Source: Oenanthe sinensis | Lineage: Eukaryota; Streptophyta; Magnoliopsida; Apiales; Apiaceae | Assembly: GCA_028671895.1 (NCBI GenBank) | Contig: JAPMAC010000221.1 | Location: forward strand, 3,596,001-3,660,000 | DNA: 64,000 nucleotides | Direction: 5' to 3' | Shown here: positions 11,901-23,399 of the stretch, piece by piece | Numbering within the stretch: position 1 is the stretch's first letter | How the letters are laid out: each line of letters opens with the position of its first letter | Made by a program: the position numbers and the translations under genes | Notes under the pieces: model-generated | Seen by the model: the letters and a program-made list of their open reading frames with translations, nothing else | Told to the model about the DNA's origin: nothing | The model's database searches: none

Positions 11901-12547
11901 ATAGTTATAACAAGAAAAAGAAATTGGAGGATTCCTCTTCTTATGAGGGAGAAGTTATAGTGTTATAATTATAACAAGAAAAAGGTGAAGTTAATAAGTC
12001 TTATCTTCGTATCCTTAGGGGGAGATTTTAGACTGGAAAAAGAAAATCTTATCTTCTGATCCTGAGGGGAAACAACAGATATATGGGAAAATCAAGAAGC
12101 TGTCTTCTATACTTGGAAGAACAGAAATGACTATTCCATTGATTTTCTAAAGGGAGAAGAAGAATAAGAAAAGGAATCATATTCGTAGGGGGAAAACATT
12201 ATTTGAGCTATGTTCAGTATTCTATTGAAGACGTACCCAGGAATAATGATTCTTATGAAGCTCTGTTCATGATAAGTTCTTTAAGTTCAAACTATGAAGG
12301 ATTTTGAAACGGAGAGAGCTCAAACAGACAGAAATGAAGATGTTACAATTTCAATATCAGTTCAGCGTCAGAGGAACAAACATCATTCGTTTCAATCACA
12401 CAAGAAATCTGGAAATGCAGTATCTGATCCAGAAAAACCAGTAGCATTATTTACAAGTCTCGGACGATTACTTTTTCTAGTTGTTAGTTGAGTTATCCTC
12501 CCTAGGTGATTTGTTTGCTAAAGTTTAACAATCAAATAGGGGGAGAT
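11876..12547 (+). promoter_or_regulatory. Copia-1 3' UTR with repeated polypurine-tract-like blocks
   Basis: Purine runs of the AGGGGGAGA type recur at about 11880, 12018 and 12189 (AGGGGGAAAA), before the functional tract AAATAGGGGGAGAT at 12534-12547 that abuts the 3' LTR. Repeated tracts near the 3' LTR have been described for Sireviruses. A 37-bp unit with ATAGTGTTATA and TATAACAAGAAAAAG is duplicated at 11893-11925 and 11949-11985. The last 80 bp, with GTTGTTAGTTGAGTTATCCT, is closely shared with Copia-2 (60450-60475). Confidence 0.75.
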
Positions 12548-14254
12548 TGTTGGAGATTACAAAGCTGTATGAATAGTAATCGTGATAACTCAACACTAGA
12601 ACATGACAAGTAAATAATACTACGTCTACACAGAAATCAGGAAGAAATGAAGACAAGGCAGATACAGTGAATCAAGACATTAGAAGAAGTTTTGAAGTCT
12701 CCTACAGGTCATTGAGAGAAGTACATTAATATGTTCATGCCTCAGTGAAGAATAATGGTTGAAGACTTTCAGGGTTTCAGAAGTGTTGAAGATTCAGTAT
12801 AGAAGTGCCACAAGAAGATTTCAGTGTATTAGCATTGATTGAAGATAGACAGTGTTCGAAGCATAGGAATCTAGAAGAATTGAAGACATGGTAAAGACAA
12901 GTGTCTAAGTACCAGAAAAGATTCCAGTGAAATTACAGTGTTTATTGACAGTCAGTGTTCGAAGCAATGAAGTTGCTGCAAACTTAACAATGTAAGTAAA
13001 GCAATAATACGAAGACCTGGATCGAAGTTAGTCGTCTGTGAACCAGACCAGTTGCACTAGGCGTCAGCAGTCTGTGAAAGGAATCTGAGTATTAACTACA
13101 GAAGAATTGTTAAGTTGAAGAACGTACTTGAAAAGAACGGTTATTTATTAAGGTATGAAAAGTAATTTGTAGAGGCTACAGCCAAACAGCTAAACAGCTA
13201 ACAGCTAAACAGCTAAACAGCTCAAAGGGTGCAGGGTGCAAAGTGTCACAACCTTGGTACGAAAAGTGAAAGTTTCTGAACTACAGTTGAAGAATGGAAA
13301 CAGCTCAAGGTACAGGGTGTAATGTGGCAAGACTTTGGTACAAGAAATGGAAGTTGGTGAACTTCAATCAAGGATTAAATAGAGGGTCAAAGTGCAGTGA
13401 CCAAACTGCACTTTGACCATGGAAATGAATTCACACGCGCCAAAATTTGCCTTAACCAAAATAATTGAATGGCGCCACTTGATTTATTACAGAGCAAACC
13501 ATGTATCAGGCGCCACTTATATTTGCTTAGTAAAAATCAAGTGAATGGCGCCACTACACTGCTCTCCTTGTGTAGGCGCAACTCAAGATGGCAGTAAAAT
13601 TATTCCAAGTAAATGGCGCCACTTGAATCTACACAGGGAAGTCACTCTACAGGCGCCACTCAGCCCTTAGCCAATCAAATTACTACAGCTACTTTATTGA
13701 TTTAAAGTCTACACCAATTAAATTCGAGGAGTAGTCTTCTTCAACAAAAATATGTAGAGAGCAGCCATGGCCGGAGCAAGAGATATAATTTATACACATC
13801 CATACCTTGCTCCCGGTCAGATATTAAGACCCGGTTCTTTAATGAAAAATGCCCAGGGCTCCTAGATATCACTCCCTACGGACTCAGTTTTTCCTTGTAC
13901 TAATTTAGATATATTTGTATAGGAACTGAGCCTAATATTTTTGTGTTAGTAGCAAAGAACTAATTTGTTCTTTGGAAGCCAGTTATATTTTTAACTGGGT
14001 GTAGCAAAATCCTCTGGGATTAATACGAGAGTAATATTCCCGGAAACTTGTCTCCATAATTTACCTGCTAATTTTCTTGAACCTAATTGATTTATCCGGG
14101 CACCCAGAAAATTAGTAGGCAGCTCACCTAAACACTACAAATGGCCAAACCCACTCTGAAGCAATAATTTATTTATCCGCAAATTCAGAAAAGAATTTAA
14201 ATTATTGTGAATATCGTATTCAACCCCCCTTCTACGATATTTCGGGACCTAACA
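12548..14254 (+). repeat. Copia-1 3' LTR
   Basis: 1,707 bp from TGTTGGAGAT to CCTAACA, followed by the CGAGA target duplication. Almost identical to the 5' LTR, with 20 bp more (near 14096-14115) and one extra G. The hairpin is at 13385-13418. Confidence 0.95.
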
Positions 14255-14724
14255 CGAGATTTTCCCACTATAAAAAGATTCACTCCTTATAGCGGCGGAG
14301 AAGCCTGTTACAACCACTATGTATTTATCTCAGACCTTAACTCCCTGTTAAACCCTCAAAATACAATAGAAAAACCTACTAGACTAATCTTGGAGTGTAA
14401 CTCCCCGCTACCCCCTCACAATCTAAGTAGAAACCTTATAAGTTTATCTTGGGGTGTAACTTTCCGTTACCTCCTCAAACATAGGTAAAACCCTTACAAG
14501 TTTATCTTGGAGAGTAACTTCCTACTACCTCATCAAATACAAGTAAGAAAAATAAATTACAATCCTGCGTAGACTATGTTCCTCTAACCTTCTGTAGGTC
14601 TTGGATCTTAGGTCTTGGGTCTTTCCTCTTCCTCACGGTGCAGAGACACCCAACTTCCCGTTAGCGTGCCTAGGACTTGGGTCTTAGAACATTGATCACC
14701 TCACTTCACTTCACCTCACTAACA
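14255..14724 (-). repeat. Copia-0 5' LTR, outer part
   Basis: Continuation of the LTR broken at 1419. I place the end at CTAACA (14719-14724), because the LTR then begins TGTTAG and ends CTAACA as an inverted terminal pair. This gives about 732 bp in total. The end is inferred; the matching target duplication lies outside the window. Confidence 0.55.
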
Positions 14725-15061
14725 AAGTCTAGACAACTAGTACTACGACTTAATAACACTGTTTAAGAAAGAAGATTGGTGGACTAGTATATTACTGTAC
14801 TAGACCGGGAACAAACAAACAAATATAAATAATATAGTTGAAGCAACAGAATATATAAATGTGAGTCGGGGTAAGTCATTTCATTCGAAGGACGAACCAC
14901 ACGTAGTGTGTGAACGTGTATGCAATAATTTAAGTGTGTATGCTAAATTAAAGTACGTTATGTAAAGCGTATGAATGCAAGTACTTTAAAGTAAATATGC
15001 TAAAGTAAATTGTGATATGTAAAGCGTATGAATGCAATAGAAGCACTTAAAGTATATATAT

Positions 15062-15095
<34 letters not shown>

Positions 15096-15349
15096 ATATA
15101 TAATATATAGGGATATATAAGGCCGAAAATAACTAAGCCAGATATATTGTGACTTGAATGAGATCAAGTATGTTTTCCTTTTTATTATCTTTTAGTTTTG
15201 TCCGATATATAAGGCATGGGTATATGATCTAAACTAATGGCCGAATATATTAACTTGACTTATGTCAAGCTCGTTTTAGAAGTCAGGTTGTTTATAAGTC
15301 CTAGAGCAACAATTAAATTGGCCTTTAAAACAAACATGAAATAAACTAC
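14725..15349. other. Unclassified A+T-rich DNA with a (TA)n tract
   Basis: No coding sequence seen. Two near copies of a 60-bp stretch (GTATGAATGCAA with AAGTA) lie at about 14960-15050. A (TA)n tract occupies 15053-15112. Confidence 0.5.
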
Positions 15350-16110
15350 TAAGATTCAACGAGGATGTTTCGTTTATGTCGTACCTCGACTTACACGAAT
15401 AATATATAACTCGGAATCTAGGTAGGCTTAACTTCAAGAACTCAACAAGTAAGGCTTGTTTATATCTCTAAATAATAATATGAGATTTATACAAGTAGCA
15501 CTTGACTTGGTGTTCGAAGTTAATTAAACTTACTAATATTTTATGAGTGTGCTTTGTTTATATCTCTTAATAAATAATAGAGATTTATACAAGGGCACAC
15601 AAATCGGAAAATAAGTTATTTTCTTTCACTTAATAATTCAAACAAGGAGTATTTTTGTTTATGTCTTAATATATAGACTTATACAAAAATTCTCGACTCG
15701 GAATTAAAGTGAGACTAAACTTACAGATATTCAACGAGAGAGCTTCGTTTATATCTCTAAATAATAATATGAGATTTATACGAATATTCTTATCTCGGAA
15801 TATAAGTTAGTTTATACCTCTATTTATTTCAAACATGGAGATCTGCGTTTATGTCTAATAATATAGACTTATACGAATTATATCTCAACTTGGAAATAAA
15901 ATGAGATAGCTTACTAAAATTCAACAAGTAACCTCTTGTTTATATCTCTAAAGAGACTTATACAAATCGGTTCTAACTTGGAATAAGAGCTAGCTTTAAG
16001 TACAAAAGTTCAACAAGGAGTCCTTTTATTTATGTCGTACCTCGACTTATACAAATTGGTCTCGACTCGAAAATTAAGTAACTTGGAACTGTTATTAATC
16101 CTGGAAAAGT
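15350..16110. repeat. Degenerate tandem array, about 94-bp period, eight copies
   Basis: The block GTTTATATCTCT or GTTTATGTC, then AGATTTATACAA or GACTTATACAA, then a CTCGACTCGG-like word recurs. Its GTTTAT start is at about 15372, 15458, 15556, 15657, 15747, 15847, 15938 and 16028. Spacings are 86-101 bp. Copies are strongly diverged, so the array is old. It has no coding capacity and no visible terminal structure. Confidence 0.75.
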
Positions 16111-16482
16111 AAACCAAGGATATGAACAACTAATTTAGGTGAGCAAGAGATGAAAATAAAGCTCCCCTAAATACCAACACAACTTATATATACTAAAGAT
16201 GACAAACTATTAAAGCTCGTGTATATATAAATCGTAAACAAGGCTAACTATTTATTTAAGGTAAAAATCGAACCAAACTAAACACATTAAATAAATAGGG
16301 ACGAATAATATATATAACAAATAGATAAGAAATAACTAACTTATGACCCTTGTGCTCTTGTTAGAGACAAAAATATATCTTTCGAAATCAAGGGATAAGA
16401 GTTAGGTTCAGGTTCAAGCTTTTGTGTGTGTATACAAAAAATCAAGCAAGCAAGATACACACACTACTAGACATGAACCAAG

Positions 16483-16488
16483 CTACTG

Positions 16489-16524
<36 letters not shown>

Positions 16525-16525
16525 T
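16483..16525. repeat. (TA)n(GA)n microsatellite
   Basis: A run of TA dinucleotides followed by GA dinucleotides. It borders a MITE-like segment. Confidence 0.9.
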
Positions 16526-16711
16526 AGGGATCTAGGAAAAAAATTTTTGATAGAAAACTTAGAGTATTCATCTCAGCCATTGATTCATGTATCGTATATA
16601 AATAATTGATTCAGTCAATATTAACCGTTAGATTATTTACAAATCAATGGCGGACAAAAGTACCTTAAATTTTCTCCAAAATATGGTTTTCTTTTGAGTC
16701 TTCCCCTATAT
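16526..16711. mobile_element. MITE-like element, tentative
   Basis: About 185 bp between TA-rich tracts, starting TAGGGATCTAGG and ending CTTCCCCTA. Inside is an inverted pair, CAGCCATTGATT and AATCAATGGCGG. The short size, internal inverted repeats and TA flanks suggest a miniature inverted-repeat element. Terminal repeats match only over a few bases, so the family is not assigned. Confidence 0.35.
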
Positions 16712-18311
16712 ATATATATATATATAATTATATAACCAACTTGTAACCCTTGAGATCTAGAGAAAGATCAAGAGAAAAAGCTAGTTAGAAGCCAAAAACA
16801 TACAAAAAGGGGTTGCCGGAAAAAGTCACCGGAAAATGACCGGAATATCAACTTATGTTATAACTTTGGGGGCAACTAGACAAGTCTAAGGGCTGCTAAG
16901 ATATGGTCTTTGGGTAGCCTAAAGGTACTTGTAAGGTGTGCATGGAAATTGTGCAAGTAAATGTGTTTATAAGCCTTAAAGGTGAAAGATCTATGAAGGA
17001 ACAAGGCTTAAAGCTCAAGAACTCTTGGAGATGAAACCTTTCTGGAGAAAAGAGATTCTTGGGAGAGAAAATTGCAGCATTTAATTGGAACAAAATGGCT
17101 TGAATAATGGTGGGGGGATGAGGCTTTATTTATAGCAAAAAATTAGGCATTTTAGACTTATTTAATTAGGGGACAAGGGAACAACCTTTTGCATAAATTA
17201 AAGGAAGGTACAATAATTCAAATATCTGTCCCCTCAGCTGAATTAGTGTCCATATGACTCTTGGAAAGTGTGCAAAGCTCATTCAGTAAATTATTTAAGC
17301 TAATAAACACGATACCGAACGATATGTTGAAAATATGATATTTTTCGAAATATGCTCCAAAAATTATAAAACTTTGAGAACCATCTAGAAATAATCCCAA
17401 TAGATCATAATCAAAATCCTACTCAATTTGGAGTTGACCTTCATTGACTTTTAATTGACTGAACAATCAATCCCATACCCGGGAATACAGACAAAAAATA
17501 AGTCACCCAAAAATTATGAAAATAATTCAAAAATTGTTTTTCAATATTCTAATGACATTCTCCAAGTTTCAAGTCATTTGGACAAGTGAAGCTATTTGTT
17601 TCAGAAAATGATCGTTTCGTTGTCCTTGCAACTCGAAACAAAAATCGATAAATATTTGTCAGAACTTGTAGACGTTTGAACTAAAGTTTTGACTCAAAAC
17701 ATATTCAAATATAAAATTTCTAAAAATAATAATGACTATGAAGTCCAAGAATTATTTAATTTGAATTACAGTACAAATTATCCAAAGAAATAAGACAATT
17801 TAGGGCTTCCGGGATAAAATTTGTATTTCATATCTGGGCAGAAATTTGTTGAAGATAAATTGAACAAATATATTTTGAAAATATATTAAAAATATATTCC
17901 CTTGAAGACATTCAAAACCAACACTCTTTTGAATAGATAATACATTTTCTGTCTCGTAAAAGTAGTGTTAAAAATATTGTATTTGTTCATCTTCAGTCTT
18001 TGACACAAAATATAACATATATGAACTAGATTTCATTTTATCATTATTTTGATAAATCTCATCTAAATATATGTAGAGAGAAAATCATTTGGTTTCGTTT
18101 ATGAAAGATGTTTGACCTAGTTTGACTTTCCTCTCGTTGACTGTCATTTCAAATAACCTAAGGGAGGATGACTATATTAATTAGTAACTTCCTAATTCTC
18201 ATTTAATTTACGCTTATCGTTAAGACAAAATAATCAAAATCTAATCCATAAGACTGTATCTCACAGTAACAACTTTTCTATTAGGACGATAATTATTGTT
18301 CTCGTCATCTT
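16712..18311. other. Unclassified DNA between MITE-like piece and Gypsy-3
   Basis: No recognisable protein. A TATA-like CTATAAATA is on the minus strand near 17131-17139, with purine-rich sequence downstream. Words such as TTGACTTTTAATTGACT (about 17445) and GTTTGACTTTCCTC (about 18120) resemble plant LTR promoter regions. Part of this may be an old LTR, but no partner or primer site is visible. Confidence 0.4.
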
Positions 18312-19364
18312 TCATGTCTTCTTCCAACCGACCTGGGCCATAGCCTTGGCTTGTACGTCATCCATGGTCCTACATGGGTATTTCGTCAGCCCGTCGTATA
18401 ATGGTGTATCCCTTACTAGCCCTCGACGAAAGGCTTCAATAGTCGTTGGTATGTCACAATTTGTTATTGTCACATTCTCTTTGTTGAATCTGGAGATGTA
18501 TTTTCTCAAAGACTCTCTGTACCTTAGAACAATTCGGTATAAGTCACTAATTATCTTCTCAAATCGTCTGCTACTAGCAAATTGTAAGTTGAACGCATCT
18601 ACGAGGTTCACAAATGATGATATGGTTCCATTTGACAGTTCGACAAACCATTAAAGGGCATGTCATGTGAGTGTCGAACCAAATCCCTTGCATATACAAG
18701 GTTCCCTCAACTCTTTGGGAATTGTAAACCTTCGTTGTTTATACTGAGAAATGTGTTCTTGTGGGTCAGTCTCACCATCATACAACCTCATGTGTGGTAT
18801 GTTAAATCGTTTCAGAATTTTCACCAAGGCAATATCATCAGTGAAGGGTGAATCCGCATACCTCGTCGACGTAGCCTTTTCCAACGGCTTTGGTACATCT
18901 GGGATTTGTTGTATCATCTCTCTCATCTCCTTCAACTCCAGCTTCATAGCATATGTTGTGTCACTCTCTGATCGTGAACTTTTATGCTTTGACCTCCTAT
19001 TCGACATTTCTTCATCGTTGTCATGCCTGCTCGTTGAAACCTTCTGCTGCTGAGATGAAGTATTGACGTTATTGTCTGTAGCTCTATTCTCATCCCTGTT
19101 AGTGCCTAACACAAGCAATTCATCATCCCCCTTTCTACCTTCATCCTGTTCATCATCACCGTATTCCAACATTCACACCACACTTGCCACTGTTTATTTT
19201 GAGGCCGCCGTTGCACTTCATTTTATCGTACTCAATGCAGCCTTGATGTTTTCATTTTCACTAAGTAAGGTCTCCATATCAGTTTGTATCTTCTTCACAA
19301 TGGCAAGCACATCATTGTTCGTAGGTTGTTCTTCGTTCTCGCTTCGTTCAGGATCCGTAGCCAT
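18312..19364 (-). pseudogene. gag: Gypsy-3 gag, broken
   Basis: Ty3/gypsy Gag, the capsid precursor. The ATG is at 19364 on the minus strand (MATDPERSEN). The frame passes into a charged linker and then the gypsy gag core: MREMIQQIPDVPKPLEKATS, IPHMRLYDGETDPQEHI, and, after a frameshift near 18660-18611, NLVDAFNLQFASSRRFEKI and YISRFNKENV. Stops occur at about 19215, 19195 and 19176 between the first and second pieces. It ends near VGWKKT at 18312 and no protease or RT follows, so the element was truncated here. The primer-binding site and LTR lie just upstream at 19401 and 19418. Confidence 0.85.
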
Positions 19365-19400
19365 AATTGTAGAAATCATATAGAACTCTTAGTTAATTTC

Positions 19401-19415
19401 TCACCGACGGCGCCA
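19401..19415 (-). promoter_or_regulatory. Gypsy-3 primer-binding site
   Basis: The minus strand reads TGGCGCCGTCGGTGA directly after the LTR end. TGGCGCC starts are usual for plant gypsy primer sites. The exact tRNA is not settled by eye. Confidence 0.75.
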
Positions 19416-19417
19416 AT

Positions 19418-20183
19418 TGTTTTAGCCAGAATTTGATGGGTTAATAACTAAGTTCTTTACTTGTAAAATTATTTAGAGAATGTATTTTAATATTTGGACG
19501 AGTAGAAATAATAAGAAAAAGCTATCCGACAACTAAATATAAATAAAGACGAAAGACAATTTTGGTTATGCGGAAAACCTTTGTGAATGGATAAAAACCG
19601 CGGGTAGGGTGTGCCCAGCCAAGAATATCCACTATCATGTTGATAAAGATCAATTACAAGTGTTTGAGATGAATAAAACTACAATTAACTGCTACTCGTC
19701 CACTATCTAGCCACTACTCGTCAGGTGAGTGTATTGTGTGTATAGAATTGTGGTAGAATTCCATCCCTCTTTCTTTATCTAATCATGAATGTATTTATAA
19801 TAGGATTCAGATATCTCTCACGAACCTATTTCCATTCTAGAAGCGCTGATCAAGTTCCTTGATTGTAGGGATCAATCTAATGTATTTGAATTATAGTTGA
19901 AGTAAGAATCTTATCACTTCCTTAATTTTCGCTCGTTGAGTGCTTTCAGCTTTACCCGGCAAGACTTGGTTTACTCGTCAGCTGCTAACAATTTCTATTT
20001 TAATGGACCTTGATTGATTATGAACATAATTGATAATTATCTATGTATAATTAAATAATTCAACTAATATTGAATTATTTAATGAATAACGTTAATAAAA
20101 GTAATTAATTTACTCGTTGGTCGTTCAAATAATATTAACTCGTCAGCTCTTCCGTCGAGTCGTCAGCTATGTTACCACCCGTC
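19418..20183 (-). repeat. Gypsy-3 5' LTR, first part
   Basis: Starts TGTTTTAGCC beside the primer-binding site and runs until split by a solo LTR whose CCGTC target duplication ends at 20183. Contains several CTCGTCAG/CTCGTTGG words. Confidence 0.75.
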
Positions 20184-21733
20184 TGTTGGGTTCCGAGGCA
20201 TAAAACGCAGCGGATAAACGTAAATATAACGAAAATTTTCGGAACCCAAACGCAGGATCATGTATAAGAATTGACGGATTATGGTGATAATCGAATCATA
20301 CCTATTAAGATTTTGAATGCCACGAACTCAACGGAGATCCTTGCTATCACGATTTGTGTCTTCCTCTCGAAAGCACCTCTATGGTATCCACACGAGCACC
20401 TTCAAGAACGTCTCACGATCTTGAACACGGAACGGAAGTACTAGCCTCCTTTGATAGGTTTCGAATTCTCTCTGCCTCTTCCTATGCTGCCTCTTCTGCT
20501 AGGGTTTTTACAAAAACGTGCAAGCCATTTAACCTATCATTATCTATTTATAATGATTGGTTAATGGGCCTTTTTAGCAAAAACCTAACCCATGTAGGCA
20601 TAGGATTAAATAATAAAACATGCTTCTATTATTTAATTAATAATTAAGTCACACTTAATTATTATTGGCAGAAATATAATTTTTCAAATTCGAATTTATT
20701 TCAATTAATTAAGTCTCACTTAATTAATATAATAAATTCGAATTAATCATCAATTAATTTAAATCTATAATTTAAATTAACTATTCCTCTAGGTGCTCTA
20801 TGTGTGTGACCCTATAGGCTATTATTTAATTATCAATAATTTTATTCTCCAATAAAATTATAAACAATGAGCGGTATCTAGTAATACATCATTGCTACCT
20901 AATTAAACAATAATTAAATCGTGATTCGATAAAACCTTTCGTGATTAATGTTTCCGTGTAATATAATCCCTTTAACCATATATATTATAGATTAAACTCG
21001 AGGCATGTATTTAGTCATCCTCTTCAACATTTAATCCGGGTTTACTTGATCCATGAGTAGACTATGAAAAACAAATCATTATTTGAGCACGGCCATGCAT
21101 TTTATAGTCTCACTCAATCAAGAGGCCAATAATATCTCTCCTAATTATAGGAGGGTTAAATCCTTTATCTATCATTCATATTTCTCATACGACTCATGAT
21201 ATACCCGATGTCCACTTTTATCATCACCCGGTCAAAGGTAACTTTTAATGTAGTCAAAGTATATCAATCCTCGTATAGAAATATAATGATCTCAAGTCAG
21301 AGGATCATTACACCATTATCACTGTGAGTCTTTCTTATGACTTAATTAAACATGAAGAATCTCACTGTGGGTCTGTCCAGTACCATGTACCCTTACATGT
21401 ACCTATGTATTGACTTTAGTATCCCCATACTTATAACCAATGAGATGTGGTTATCTGTCAAACAACATACTAGTCTATTTATGTATTATTATTGTCCTAT
21501 CATAATAATACTCGACTAGGGAACCTTTAAGAATATGATATATTATATAATCTCAAGTTCAAGTCATGTACTTAAACTATATAACGAGTATCATGATTCT
21601 AAGGACATTTATTATGCTAACAAATATATCGCATTAAATAAAGTCATAATAAATACGTTTATTGAATAATCAAATGACATAAATGTTTATTAAAAGGAAA
21701 AATTGTATTGCCTCTAGGGCACCTACACTAACA
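20184..21733 (-). mobile_element. Solo copia LTR (family of Copia-3)
   Basis: A 1,550-bp LTR without any interior, starting TGTTGGGTTC and ending CACTAACA on the plus strand. It is flanked by the perfect 5-bp duplication CCGTC (20179-20183 and 21734-21738). In reverse orientation it resembles the Copia-3 LTR: GCGTTTTATGCC versus GCATTTTCATGCC near one end, GGCAATACAATTTTT versus GACAATACTTTTAAT near the other, and a shared block with GAGCACGGCCATGCATTTTA. The known route is unequal recombination between the two LTRs of a full element. It sits inside the Gypsy-3 LTR. Confidence 0.92.
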
Positions 21734-21774
21734 CCGTCAATACAAAATAATACTCGTAAAATTTGGTTATAACA
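21734..21774 (-). repeat. Gypsy-3 5' LTR, remaining end
   Basis: Resumes after the solo LTR target duplication. The end is placed at GGTTATAACA, giving a TG...CA LTR of about 802 bp. This boundary is inferred. Confidence 0.4.
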
Positions 21775-23290
21775 ACTCATTACTCGGTAAATATGTGGTC
21801 AAGCATTTTGCCGTAGTTAAAATTTAAAAGCGATCAAATGAACGGGGATGAGAATATGTCTTAACAAAAAAAAAAAAGAATAAATCTCTACTACTAATTG
21901 TACCAATTCATACCTTGAACCAATTAATGCCAAAATAACCTAGTATTAAAAGGACTATTACTACATAAGCCGACTAATTAACACGGGTTCAATTTTAAGT
22001 TGTCCAACACTTGTTTTAAAATGCTACTACTGTTTATCAGCATATTATATATATATAAAGCCTTGGATTTTATTGGTTTTCACGAATAATTAAAATGCAT
22101 ACAAAGAGAGAATAATTAATGTTTTTCGCAAAAGAGGTTAAGTATTCCTTTTACACACATGAATGCTTGCTCGAATCATATGGACTGTAGTAGTGTAATT
22201 TATTATTGGAACAATCATTTGGCAATGAAAATTTAACAATATTATCACACCGTACCAACTTGTTATTAATTATTATAATAGATAATAAACAAGTATATGT
22301 ATATAAGAAGTCTAATGCAGTCAAACATGAAGCGGGTTAATGATGTTTAGTTTAGTTTTTAAGATAGTTGATGGCATGATTACATTCGTGCGTCCAAACA
22401 AAAGCCAAAGAGAAATATAAAGTCGCTTTAAAATGAAAAATTGAAATGGAAGTGCCACTTTCTGCAAATTGTATTGTAACCATGGCCTAGACTCTATATT
22501 AAATTATCTTAGCTCTCGCAGAATATTCAATTCCTCACTAGAGCCACTAATGATCATTCCACGAACTTTATAATTAGATCGGCGTGCTAATATTGAGCAC
22601 TCTCCACTAGGATTTAGTGCGTGCCTTAGGTATGATTAGATGGTAAATACTACTTCGATGCACTAATAAACAATTTTATGACCTCGAAATTTTATAAAAC
22701 ATATATCATTATTCTGTTTTTAATTAATAACAGTGAGAGGTGTGTCTTAAATAACCATTTTTATAAAAAAAATTGATATTTGACTCTTTTTCTTCTTCAT
22801 GTTTTAAAGAATTATATTTATGATCATATATAATCATCTTTAGGAGCCTTTTTCAAGCCGTAGAATAGCAAAATACCCTTGCTTTAATTAGAATAAAAAT
22901 TAATGTTGGACTTTTTGTAACATAATTTAAATAATTTTGAGAGTATAATTAGATATTTTTTGTGCGTAAACTTATATAATTAATATTTTAATTTATAAAA
23001 GAAAATTAATAAAAACATTGTAAATTTATAGTCAGAACTCTTTTAATTATGTATAAAAAGCCAAATGACAATGATTTAAAATAGAGAAAGTGTTATGTAT
23101 CGAAATTGTTAATGTAAATATTAATTAATATTTTAATTTATAGAAAAATATAAAAATATTAATTTTAAATATATTATCAAAACTCTTCAAACATGTGTAA
23201 ATAATTCAAACTCGATTATTTGAAAAGGAGACGATGTTGAAAACATATATGAGTGTATTCATAGGATCAATTATTAACGTACATACATAC

Positions 23291-23292
<2 letters not shown>
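21775..23292. other. Unclassified A+T-rich intergenic DNA
   Basis: No coding sequence recognised. A segment of about 80-90 bp (TAATTAATATTTTAATTTAT ... CAAAACTCTT) occurs twice, near 22977-23053 and 23116-23200. Nothing here resembles an LTR. It may be original host DNA. Confidence 0.5.

Positions 23293-23386
<94 letters not shown>
23293..23386. repeat. (TA)n microsatellite, about 94 bp
   Basis: Nearly perfect TA dinucleotide run. The open frame across it (Ile-Tyr repeats) is an artefact. Confidence 0.95.
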
Positions 23387-23389
<3 letters not shown>

Positions 23390-23399
23390 TGCTTGTTTA

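Larger units (their letters stand above)
1420..14254 (+). mobile_element. Copia-1, Sirevirus-like Ty1/copia element with decayed interior
   Basis: Full-length 12,835-bp element. LTRs of 1,686 and 1,707 bp start TGTTGG and end CTAACA. The 5-bp target duplication CGAGA lies at 1415-1419 and 14255-14259. A tRNA-Met type primer site follows the 5' LTR and the polypurine tract AAATAGGGGGAGAT precedes the 3' LTR. The interior keeps the order gag, protease, integrase, RT, RNase H, envelope-like, seen by comparison with Copia-2, but every gene is broken many times. By eye the LTRs differ by two substitutions, one 1-bp indel and one 20-bp indel, so the insertion is recent while the coding region is old wreckage. 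It therefore looks non-autonomous. It inserted into the LTR of Copia-0. Confidence 0.95.

Noticed and set aside
16896..17400. Minus-strand open frames near a TATA-like box
   Set aside because: No conserved motif; more likely promoter or LTR-like sequence than a gene.
18346..19383. Plus-strand open frames at 18346-18654, 18751-19053 and 19063-19383
   Set aside because: Antisense shadows of the Gypsy-3 gag on the minus strand.
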